From an uncultured Duncaniella sp. (GTDB lineage: Bacteria; Bacteroidota; Bacteroidia; Bacteroidales; Muribaculaceae), in NCBI GenBank assembly GCA_910589485.1, contig CAJUSW010000011.1:1-64000 (forward strand): a stretch of DNA of 64,000 nucleotides. Direction: 5' to 3'. Numbering within the stretch: the first letter of the stretch is position 1; every line of letters starts with the position of its first letter. Made by a program: the position numbers and the translations under genes. The notes under the pieces were generated by a model. It saw only the letters and a program-made list of their open reading frames with translations, had not been told where the DNA came from and searched no databases. Shown piece after piece: positions 52,437 through 59,819 of the stretch.

Positions 52437-52488
52437 CACCGTATTTTTTGTTTTGCGGAGCTGTGTTCCGCATTGCCATGAAAACGTT

Positions 52489-52671
52489 AAGTAAGTCGTA
52501 AAAAGAATGCACATATAAATCGCAGTTATTTTTGTGGTATTTTGGCTGCGGAATGAAGGAGCATAGCGAGCTATGCGACTGAGTGACAAAACCAAAATAG
52601 CCAAAAAGAACAAGATTTATTGGGCAAGCTCTTTAAGACTTACATATAGCGGTTCTTTTTAAGACTTACTT
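52489..52671. repeat. MITE-like element or structured leader before nhaD
   Basis: Terminal inverted repeats of 19 bp with one mismatch: AAGTAAGTCGTAAAAAGAA (52489-52507) and TTCTTTTTAAGACTTACTT (52653-52671). Inside, TATTTTGG/CCAAAATA (52538-52545 and 52592-52599) enclose the hairpin GCATAG-CGAG-CTATGC (52561-52576). CTCTTTAAGACTTAC at about 52630 partly repeats the right end. No ORF or clear target duplication is seen. It is the main content of the 436-bp gap before nhaD and could be a non-autonomous mobile element used as an mRNA leader. Confidence 0.6.
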
Positions 52672-52721
52672 ACCTCGCTAATTCAACTCTATCATCAAAT
52701 CCTTAATCTTACAGCTTAACA

Positions 52722-54011
52722 ATGGTAACTGCAATAGTTATTTTCTTTATCCTCGGATACTTGTGTATCGCGTTGGAAAGCGTGCTTAAAATCAATAAGG
52801 CAGTACCCGCTCTCCTCATGTGCGTGGTATGTTGGACCCTCTATGCCTGTGGCGGTGCTCCCGCCGATGTGGACACCTCCTCGCGTCTGCTCCATCACCT
52901 TGGCGAGACTTGCGAGATCCTGTTCTTCCTGATGGGAGCCATGACTATCGTGGAGATTGTCGATGCCAACGGCGGTTTCTATTTCGTGCAGGATACCCTC
53001 GCCACCAAGAGCAAGAAGGCTCTGCTGTGGCGCATCACTCTCATGACTTTCATTCTCTCGGCCATCCTCGACAACCTCACCACCAGTATCGTGATGGTGA
53101 TGGTGTTGCGCAAACTTGTGGCCGACAGCAAGGACCGCATGATGTTTGGCGGTATGATCATTATTGCAGCCAATGCAGGCGGTGCATTCTCGCCCATCGG
53201 CGACGTTACCACTATCATGCTGTGGATCAAGGGTATGATTTCTACCGGCGGAGTCATCAGCCAGCTGTTGCTCCCGTCGCTTGTGGCTGCCGTGGTGTCG
53301 GCATTCTGCGTGGGTCTCTCGCTCAAGGGCGAGCTTAAGGCTCCTGAGCGCAACGAGGCTCCCGGTGCCGCCAACAACCCCGATCGTATGCTCATTCTAT
53401 GCTTCGGTGTCGGCGGTCTCATATTCGTGCCTATCTTCCGTATGCTCACCGGCCTTGCCCCTTTCATGGGCATACTGCTTGCTCTCGGCGTTCTGTGGCT
53501 CGTGAGCGAATACCGTTGCAACCGCAACGCCCTGTTCTGTGAATCCTCTCATCTCAAGGTGACCACATTGCTGTCGCGAATCGACATGGCCACCATACTC
53601 TTCTTCCTCGGAATCCTCCTCGCCGTAGCCACTCTCCAGGAGACCGGGGTCCTCACCTCGTTTGGAGCTTGGCTCAATGAGGCCTCCAACGGCAACCACT
53701 ATCTCGTGACCGGAATCATCGGCGTGGTGTCGAGTATCGTCGACAACGTGCCCCTCGTGGCCGGCTGTATGGAGATGTATCCCATCGCTGCCACCGGCGA
53801 TTTCGCCACCGACGGACTGTTCTGGCAGCTGCTTGCCTACTGTGCTGGTGTGGGCGGTTCGATGCTCATTATCGGATCGGCTGCCGGTGTCGTGGTCATG
53901 GGCCTCGAGAAGATCAGCTTCGGCTGGTACCTGCGCCGTTTTACATGGATCGCCTTCGTAGGCTATCTCGCCGGTATCGCCACCTATGCCCTCGAAACAC
54001 TCTTTTTCTGA
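52722..54011 (+). CDS. nhaD: Na+/H+ antiporter, NhaD family
   Basis: A 429-residue inner-membrane ion transporter with about 12 segments, which exports Na+ (or Li+) in exchange for H+. Family motifs: LFFLMGAMTIVEIVDANGGF (about 67-86), SAILDNLTTSIVMVMVLRKL (about 111-130), AANAGGAFSPIGDVTTIMLW (about 149-168) and SSIVDNVPLVAGCMEM (about 335-350). The acidic and polar residues in the LDNLTT and GDVTT segments are those expected to bind cations. The 55-bp gap to the next gene suggests a possible two-gene transcript. Confidence 0.93.
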   Translation: MVTAIVIFFILGYLCIALESVLKINKAVPALLMCVVCWTLYACGGAPADVDTSSRLLHHLGETCEILFFLMGAMTIVEIVDANGGFYFVQDTLATKSKKALLWRITLMTFILSAILDNLTTSIVMVMVLRKLVADSKDRMMFGGMIIIAANAGGAFSPIGDVTTIMLWIKGMISTGGVISQLLLPSLVAAVVSAFCVGLSLKGELKAPERNEAPGAANNPDRMLILCFGVGGLIFVPIFRMLTGLAPFMGILLALGVLWLVSEYRCNRNALFCESSHLKVTTLLSRIDMATILFFLGILLAVATLQETGVLTSFGAWLNEASNGNHYLVTGIIGVVSSIVDNVPLVAGCMEMYPIAATGDFATDGLFWQLLAYCAGVGGSMLIIGSAAGVVVMGLEKISFGWYLRRFTWIAFVGYLAGIATYALETLFF

Positions 54012-54064
54012 TATAATGATGAGGTTGTGACGGGCCATAGTCGATAAGAAATCTATAATATGAG

Positions 54065-54739
54065 ATGAATACTTTGAGTTTTAAATCCCTATTGTACACT
54101 GCTCTGTTATGTCCTGTCACATCCTTCATGCTGTCATGTGTCGGAGAGACGGGTGGAGAGGCTTCGTCCGCCCGAGAGGCTGACGGAGAGCTTTTCGAGA
54201 CATCCGACCTGTCGCTCTTCGAGCTTCGCGACCGTGTGAAGCGTGTCACCACCAACACATATTATAATGTCACCCTCGATGCCGACTCGGTGATCATCGA
54301 CTCCGTGCCCGCCAATGTGGTCACTACCGAGGTCTACTTCGATTCGCTCGGGCATTATGTCCCCAGGCGTGACGAGCGTCTGCGCCGCGACGAGTGGGGA
54401 CGCATAGTGCGGTGGGAGGACCGTCGCCCCAATCTCAGGAGGGTGCATGGCGGATTCCTAAAGGATACGCTCAGCTATCGGCACGTATCGTCCAATGTGG
54501 TGCAGTCAACCGGTATGGGCGACTACTCCATCACCGTTTACGACGATCGGCGCAGGGTGGTGGGCCAGTACACCGATCCGCTTGCCGACGGTGAACACAC
54601 CGCCGTGTTCAATCTCTACCGCGACGAGGATGAGAGGGGAAACTGGACCGAGCGTCTCAGCGTATGGACCACTCAGTCCACAGGTTCCCGCCCCCACATC
54701 TCCTATTCTCTCGACCGGCGGGAGATCGTATATTATTGA
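54065..54739 (+). CDS. Hypothetical lipoprotein
   Basis: A 224-residue lipoprotein with a signal ending FMLSC (Cys about 25). The mature part has regularly spaced strand-turn units with Tyr and Asp (YYNVTLDADSVIIDS, RRDEWGRIVRWEDR, DYSITVYDDRRRVVGQY, GNWTERLSVW), reminiscent of YD/Rhs-type repeats that make beta-sheet wraps, although too few for a shell. I do not recognise the family. It lies 53 bp after nhaD. The hairpin at 54758 separates it from the converging fimbrillin gene. Confidence 0.65.
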   Translation: MNTLSFKSLLYTALLCPVTSFMLSCVGETGGEASSAREADGELFETSDLSLFELRDRVKRVTTNTYYNVTLDADSVIIDSVPANVVTTEVYFDSLGHYVPRRDERLRRDEWGRIVRWEDRRPNLRRVHGGFLKDTLSYRHVSSNVVQSTGMGDYSITVYDDRRRVVGQYTDPLADGEHTAVFNLYRDEDERGNWTERLSVWTTQSTGSRPHISYSLDRREIVYY

Positions 54740-54757
54740 CAGCATATTCTGCAAATC

Positions 54758-54801
54758 AAAAACAGGAGTCCTCATGGCCGTCAAGCCAAGGGGCCTCCTG
54801 T
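54758..54801 (-). terminator. Shared terminator of the fimbrillin operon and the lipoprotein gene
   Basis: ACAGGAG...CTCCTGT with inner CCTCATGGC/GCCAAGGGG pairs. On the minus strand it is followed by TTTTTG; on the plus strand only CTTGC follows, so it serves the minus-strand operon best. Confidence 0.8.
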
Positions 54802-54826
54802 CTTGCTATAAGGATGGAATTATGTT

Positions 54827-55921
54827 TTACTGGTAATTGGTAGTCACGTCAACGTAAGAATCTACCGACGGAGTTCCAAACTCGATGGCGCCCATATCCT
54901 CATTGGAATTGATCACCAGATTGTACACATAATGGTATCCGGGATGCCATTCCGAGAAACTGCTTGTCGACAGCGGGAATTTCAGCAGACCGTCGCCGAA
55001 TGTGCTGCCCTCGACCACATTCTCGGAAGGAGTGTTGGCGTTAGGCCATAGTTTAGCTCCGCTCTTGGCATCGTAAACCGAGCACATCACGGTGATGTAG
55101 TTATCGTTTCCGGCACCGTTGCTACGCCAGCTCAGGGTCTGAGGAGTCATGTATTTGGCACCGCCCATTCCCATGCCGGTAGTGGCCATATCGGTGGCGG
55201 TGGTGGTAAGGGTGATCAGGTCGTTAGCGTCCTGCGACATGTGCAGAATGTAGGGCACAGGTGTATTCTGATCGCTCCATGTTCCGATGCTTTCGGCCGA
55301 TGGGGTGCCCGAGGTCGAGGCCGACGGGAAATGGAAATTACCCTTGGTCATGATATTCGCAAGAGCCACGTTCGACACCTTTACCTGAAGGTTGGTGTTG
55401 GTCGAGCTCATCTTCACGGTCACTTTCGAGAGAGCGTGACGGAAATTGAACAGCACCTGGGCGTTGGCCATACCGGCATTGCCCGTAAGGTTGGGGCTCA
55501 CGGCATAGATTATATCCTCGGTGCCGGGATAGCTGTCATAGGGGATAGGTTTCAACGGGTCGCTCGTGCCAAGCCACGAGGCCGGGGCGAAAGCATAGAA
55601 GTCAACCGACTCCTTGGCCGGCCAGTACTGGATAGGTGAATAGGACCATGTGTTTACACCGGTCTTTTTCACCTCCACATTGTTCATGAACACATTGGGC
55701 GAAGTCGCCGTGCCTGTGTAGGCATACACGTTGAACGTAGTCAATGTATTGGTGGTTATGTCGCCTGCTCGTGAAAACTCGGTGTTGGCGGCAAATCTGA
55801 TGGCATTGTCCGCATTGTTCTCAACAATGGGACTGTCCTCCTCCGAGGAGCATGCCGAGAACACCGCTCCCGACAGCCCTATGAAGGCCGATAATAGTAA
55901 ATAGTATTTTTTCATTTTCAT
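54827..55921 (-). CDS. Fimbrillin family protein (type V pilus subunit)
   Basis: A 364-residue lipoprotein-exported pilin of the Bacteroidales FimA/Mfa1-like superfamily. The signal ends VFSACSSEED (lipobox Cys about 23). The start of the mature domain (IRFAANTEFSRAGDITTNTL) is typical of fimbrillins: a strand that is processed at an Arg before polymerisation by strand exchange. Further motifs are WSYSPIQYWPAKESVDFYAF and YNLVINSNEDMGAIEFGTPS at the end. The chosen Met lies within a cluster (55939, 55921 and 55915 are all possible). It is last of three genes with the DUF5119 and DUF3575 genes. Confidence 0.87.
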   Translation of the reverse strand: MKMKKYYLLLSAFIGLSGAVFSACSSEEDSPIVENNADNAIRFAANTEFSRAGDITTNTLTTFNVYAYTGTATSPNVFMNNVEVKKTGVNTWSYSPIQYWPAKESVDFYAFAPASWLGTSDPLKPIPYDSYPGTEDIIYAVSPNLTGNAGMANAQVLFNFRHALSKVTVKMSSTNTNLQVKVSNVALANIMTKGNFHFPSASTSGTPSAESIGTWSDQNTPVPYILHMSQDANDLITLTTTATDMATTGMGMGGAKYMTPQTLSWRSNGAGNDNYITVMCSVYDAKSGAKLWPNANTPSENVVEGSTFGDGLLKFPLSTSSFSEWHPGYHYVYNLVINSNEDMGAIEFGTPSVDSYVDVTTNYQ

Positions 55922-55977
55922 AATGGTTTTTATGTTCATTATTATGAGGTTGGTTTCACCTTCTTATGTCCCGTGGA

Positions 55978-56916
55978 TTACAGGTATATGTCTATAACAT
56001 GCCATCCGTCTACATCCACGATGATGCCCACATCATCATCCTCGGGCGGATCGGGTGGAGTTCCTTCAGGTATCTCCAGTCCGTCGATATATATGTGGAC
56101 GTTTCGGGTCCAGGGGCTGTGTATCACCTGATCGGTCACGTCAAAGCTCTTTGAAAAGCTCTTCCCGTCGGTGCGCGTGACGGCTATCGTAAGGGTGAAG
56201 CCGGGCACTCCTGCGGGAGTGCCGAGTCCGCTACTGCTTCCTATCAGCTCAGCCCCTCCCTCAGCGGTTTGGGATAGCTGTATAGGGATGGAGCAAGTGC
56301 CGTCGCCTGTTGTGCCCGATCTGACAGTCAATGAAGAGGCCACGCCGTCGAGACGTGCCGATGCGCTCCTCACACGGTCCATCCCCTTGATGTCGCGCAA
56401 CACTGCGGTGTAGACCGTGGCCATAGAGTCCGGGTAGCATCTCACAAGGCTTTTGGGACATTCCTTGCACGATCCGTCCTCAAGGGTGTACTCCACTCCG
56501 CAGAGAGTTACCTCGAGATTGTCGATCACGGCACCGTAGAGTATCCCCGAAGGGCGTGCTGCCGATGTCCCGTCGGCCATCCTGGCTCGGGCTGTGAGAC
56601 CGTTGAAAGTATCCGTTCCGGTAAACTCTATGCCGGGAAGATCATTGTTGACGGCTATCAACCGGTACCGGCCCGCCGGCAGTTCCACTTTTCCTCCCTC
56701 CCGCCCGGCTATATCAAACCTCCACATTCTGGTCCAGTCCGACACGGGGTAGAAGTACAGCGTCATTCCGTCGACTTCGGCTCCGGGAGCCTTGTCCCAC
56801 ACGAACTTGACATCGATCGTGCTTACACTGTCGGCGGGGCATACTATCTCCTTGTGCCCGCACGATGCCGTGAGGACCATCAGTAACAGTATTAATATGT
56901 TGGCCGGATTTCTCAT
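55978..56916 (-). CDS. DUF5119 domain lipoprotein (FimB/Mfa2-like pilus anchor)
   Basis: A 312-residue lipoprotein with lipobox VLTASC (Cys about 19). The first domain (VDGMTLYFYPVSDWTRMWRF, then LPAGRYRLIAVNNDLPGIEF) is the DUF5119 pattern seen beside fimbrillin genes, and the second ends in HSPWTRNVHIYIDGLEIPE. Proteins of this type anchor or end the type V pilus at the outer membrane. Its ATG overlaps the stop of the DUF3575 gene (ATGA); the fimbrillin gene follows after 38-56 bp depending on its start. Three Cys in the central part (TLCGVE, SCKECPKSLVRC) could form disulfides. Confidence 0.85.
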   Translation of the reverse strand: MRNPANILILLLMVLTASCGHKEIVCPADSVSTIDVKFVWDKAPGAEVDGMTLYFYPVSDWTRMWRFDIAGREGGKVELPAGRYRLIAVNNDLPGIEFTGTDTFNGLTARARMADGTSAARPSGILYGAVIDNLEVTLCGVEYTLEDGSCKECPKSLVRCYPDSMATVYTAVLRDIKGMDRVRSASARLDGVASSLTVRSGTTGDGTCSIPIQLSQTAEGGAELIGSSSGLGTPAGVPGFTLTIAVTRTDGKSFSKSFDVTDQVIHSPWTRNVHIYIDGLEIPEGTPPDPPEDDDVGIIVDVDGWHVIDIYL

Positions 56917-57557
56917 TGATAATCAGGGATATTTCTGTCTTCTCTACACGGAAACCACACCAAGGTGATCTCCACGCCTGTCGGGCCGATATGATGTTTG
57001 AACGACCGCGACGTGCACACGTATGTACCGCATTGAGGTTTGTACTTTATGAGCCTTCCCCCTGAGTATCCTATCTTTACCCCGAAATCGAGATTCAGGC
57101 GCTTGTTGAGCGGGATCGAATAGCCGTAGCTGAGGCCTACGCCATAGGTCATGTCGGGCGACTGCCACCCTTTGCCTCCGAATTCAAAATCAAACGTGTG
57201 CAGTGACGTGTACACGCCGAAATGATGTCCTGTGAGAGCCCGTGAGCGCGATTCCTCCCCGAGCCAGTATCTCAGTTCGGCCGTTCCTCCATAGATTCTC
57301 CAGTAGCGGTTCTTGGAGCGGTTGCTCCACCACGCGCCACAGCAATCGAGGCTGATCGAGTAATTGGGCGGAAGTGATATTTCTATTCCTATATCGGGAG
57401 TTAGCAGAGCATCATTAATTAAATTGGACTTTACAGCTATGCGTGGCTGATCGTCGTACGGGGGAGAGGCCCACATGACCGATGGGACCATCCCTGCAAG
57501 TATGATCATTATGGAATATAGAGCCATGCGTGGCGTTACCCGTGAAGTGATTCTCAT
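56913..57557 (-). CDS. DUF3575 domain outer membrane protein
   Basis: A 214-residue secreted protein with a hydrophobic N-terminus (MALYSIMIILAGMVPSVMWA, about 11-30); Met11 is an alternative start. The mature part begins IAVKSNLINDALLTPDIGIE, the DUF3575 signature, and alternates strands (ISLDCCGAWWSNRSKNRYWR, VGLSYGYSIPLNKRLNLDFG) as in an eight-stranded outer membrane barrel. These proteins are usually the first gene of Bacteroidales fimbrial operons, as here, and may take part in assembly. A conserved-looking CCGAWW motif is of unknown role. It overlaps the next gene by 4 bp. Confidence 0.86.
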   Translation of the reverse strand: MRITSRVTPRMALYSIMIILAGMVPSVMWASPPYDDQPRIAVKSNLINDALLTPDIGIEISLPPNYSISLDCCGAWWSNRSKNRYWRIYGGTAELRYWLGEESRSRALTGHHFGVYTSLHTFDFEFGGKGWQSPDMTYGVGLSYGYSIPLNKRLNLDFGVKIGYSGGRLIKYKPQCGTYVCTSRSFKHHIGPTGVEITLVWFPCREDRNIPDYQ

Positions 57558-57641
57558 ATCTCAATAGCCGTCGTTCGGTAGTTAGCTGTGGTTGCCGGCA
57601 TGTGGCTCGTCGGCAACCGTCTGTACATATAGAACGTAACA

Positions 57642-57695
57642 GCGCGGGCAAGGTTCAGGACACGCTGTCATGAGTGTCGCTGGCCTTGCCCGCGC
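57642..57695. other. Long GC-rich hairpin between the S41 protease and DUF3575 genes
   Basis: GCGCGGGCAAGG and CCTTGCCCGCGC pair perfectly (12 bp), with an inner GACAC/GTGTC stem. No T-run follows on either strand. It lies 30 bp after the S41 protease stop on the minus strand. Otherwise 57558-57724 is empty. Confidence 0.6.
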
Positions 57696-57724
57696 CTATG
57701 GGGTATATACGGCAGGGGATATGG

Positions 57725-59338
57725 CTATTTCTGCTCCTTCGCCGGGGAGAGGTAGCTACGGTATTTCACCGGATCGGAGATGATCTCCACCGCCGAGGTG
57801 AATATGGTGTTGTAGGGGTTGACTATGCGGTAATAGGTAGCCTGCTCGAACAGATCCCTGCCTATCAGGCCCTTTATGATGGCCAGGAGGTAATCGCGCG
57901 AGGTGTCAAACTGCTCCTGGTTGAACTCCACGCTATCCTTTTTGCCTGTCTCTATCAGGCCGTCGATCATGTCGGGCGTGATCTCGAATTTCTGTACGAA
58001 CGCATCCTCGGTCTTATACTTCTTCTTGAGCTGGTTGCGGTGGGCGTCCACGTAATCGAGCGCATACTTGTTGATCGAACCCTTGGCCACGAGGTCGCGG
58101 TAGTAGGGGGTGAAGAATGTGGTGTCGAGCGGCACGAAGCGGTCGGGCATGATACCGCCTCCGCCATACACGGGGCGTTTCAGGCGTATGGTGCTGTAGA
58201 GCAACGAGTCGGAGAACGCTATCGAGTCGGCCGAGCTGAGTTCGCCCGATTCATAGCGCTTCACCATATCCATGCGGTAATCCTCATCCTCGCCGGGAGT
58301 GTAGGGCTTCTGTATGCAACGGCCCGAGGGGGTGTGGTAGCGCGACACGGTGAGACGTATCATCGACCCGTCGGGGAAGGGGAACGGACGCTGAACAAGG
58401 CCCTTGCCGAATGTGCGGCGTCCCACGATTACTCCGCGGTCATTGTCCTGAACGGCTCCTGAGAGGATCTCGCTCGCCGAGGCCGAATACTGGTTCACCA
58501 TCAGCACCACGCGACCGTTGAGGAAATCTCCGTCCTTCTCGGCCTCGAATTTTGTGGATCCGTGCTTGGGGGAGTCGGTGTAGACTATCATATCCCCCTT
58601 GCGGAGAAATTTGTTGGAGATCTCCGTGGCGGGGCGCAGATAACCGCCACCGTTGTCGCAGAGGTCGATGATCACATGCTTCATACCGGCTTTCTTGAGC
58701 TTTTTCATCGCATCGTTCACCTCATCGGTGGTGGTGCCGGCAAATCGTGCCACCGAGATGAAGCCCACGCTGTCGTTCACCATGTAGGAGGCATCCACGC
58801 TGTAGATGGGTATCTCATCGCGTTTCACCACAAATTCCAGCGGAGCCGGTTCGCTCTTTCTCACCACTTTCAGGCGGGCTATTGAGCCGCGCGGTCCGCG
58901 CAGCACCTTCAGGATTTCGCTGTTGGGCATCTTCACGCCCGCTATCACGGTGTCGTTGCACGATATGATACGGTCGCCGGGCACTATGCCCACACGCTCT
59001 GACGGTCCACCCGACACTGACTCTATCACATAGAGCGTGTCGTTGTTCATCTGGAATCGTATGCCTATACCTGAGAAGTTTCCGTTGAGAGGCTCGGTGA
59101 GCTCGCGGGTCTCGTCGGCGTTGGAATAGGTGGAGTGGGGGTCCAGGTCCTTTAGCATGGCTATGATGGCATCCTCCACCACTTTGGTGGTGTCGATGGT
59201 GTCCACGTAATAGTTGGCGATGATCTGCTCGGCAAACGCCAGTTTACGTTCGGGAGTCAGTTTCACCTGTTGCTGGGCCAAGGCTGTCATTGCCGGGCCG
59301 AGGCACAGAAGAATCAGTGCATATAGCGATTTTCTCAT
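57725..59338 (-). CDS. S41 family C-terminal processing peptidase (CtpA-like)
   Basis: A 537-residue periplasmic serine protease. The signal peptide spans about 1-21 (ending TALAQ). An N-terminal helical domain is followed by a PDZ domain (about 80-165, GIGIRFQMNNDTLYVIESVS and GIVPGDRIISCNDTVI) and the S41 core: VIIDLCDNGGG (about 235), the nucleophile Ser in NQYSASASEILSGA, and the catalytic Lys in RRTFGKGLVQ. A C-terminal extension of about 190 residues follows, as in other Bacteroidetes Ctp proteins. It removes C-terminal tails from envelope proteins. The gene follows coaD by 13 bp and is probably co-transcribed with parE and coaD. Starts further upstream run into coaD. Confidence 0.92.
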   Translation of the reverse strand: MRKSLYALILLCLGPAMTALAQQQVKLTPERKLAFAEQIIANYYVDTIDTTKVVEDAIIAMLKDLDPHSTYSNADETRELTEPLNGNFSGIGIRFQMNNDTLYVIESVSGGPSERVGIVPGDRIISCNDTVIAGVKMPNSEILKVLRGPRGSIARLKVVRKSEPAPLEFVVKRDEIPIYSVDASYMVNDSVGFISVARFAGTTTDEVNDAMKKLKKAGMKHVIIDLCDNGGGYLRPATEISNKFLRKGDMIVYTDSPKHGSTKFEAEKDGDFLNGRVVLMVNQYSASASEILSGAVQDNDRGVIVGRRTFGKGLVQRPFPFPDGSMIRLTVSRYHTPSGRCIQKPYTPGEDEDYRMDMVKRYESGELSSADSIAFSDSLLYSTIRLKRPVYGGGGIMPDRFVPLDTTFFTPYYRDLVAKGSINKYALDYVDAHRNQLKKKYKTEDAFVQKFEITPDMIDGLIETGKKDSVEFNQEQFDTSRDYLLAIIKGLIGRDLFEQATYYRIVNPYNTIFTSAVEIISDPVKYRSYLSPAKEQK

Positions 59339-59351
59339 TCGATTATTATGC

Positions 59352-59795
59352 TTATTTATGAGGTAGATATTTCGATATGTCGTGGCCATGTGATGCAAGC
59401 TCTCTCACCATCGACGAGGACACGTAGCTCAGCTCGGGTAGCGAGTACAGCAATATGGTCTCGATCCCGGCGATGGACCGGTTTATGTCGGCGAGGTTTC
59501 GCTCATACTCATAGTCGGCCACCGACCTCACTCCGCGCAACATGCATCCGGCACCCTCGGCCACACAGGCATCGACGGTGAGCCCGGTGTAGGAGATCAC
59601 CTTCACTTTGGGATGGTTCCGGTAGTAGGAGGCTATGGCCTCAACGCGCTCATTTATCCTGTCGGCCGAATTTTTCGCTGGGTTATACCCGATGGCTATC
59701 ACGAGGCGGTCACACAATGGCAACGCTCTCTCCACTATCGAGGCATGGCCTATGGTGAATGGATCGAATGTGCCGGGAAACAGTATGGTTGACAT
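59352..59795 (-). CDS. coaD: Phosphopantetheine adenylyltransferase
   Basis: A 147-residue cytoplasmic enzyme that joins ATP and 4'-phosphopantetheine to dephospho-CoA, the penultimate step of CoA synthesis. The nucleotidyltransferase motif FPGTFDPFTIGHASIVERA (about 6-24) includes the T/H-x-G-H active site, and ISYTGLTVDACVAEGAGCML with RGVRSVADYEYE (about 88-99) binds substrate. The C-terminal YVSSSMVRELASHG fits the family. Length is slightly short (usual about 155-165). It lies between parE (24 bp upstream) and the S41 protease gene. Confidence 0.95.
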   Translation of the reverse strand: MSTILFPGTFDPFTIGHASIVERALPLCDRLVIAIGYNPAKNSADRINERVEAIASYYRNHPKVKVISYTGLTVDACVAEGAGCMLRGVRSVADYEYERNLADINRSIAGIETILLYSLPELSYVSSSMVRELASHGHDISKYLPHK

Positions 59796-59819
59796 AGAGA
59801 TGCGGTTCGGTTCGTTGGA

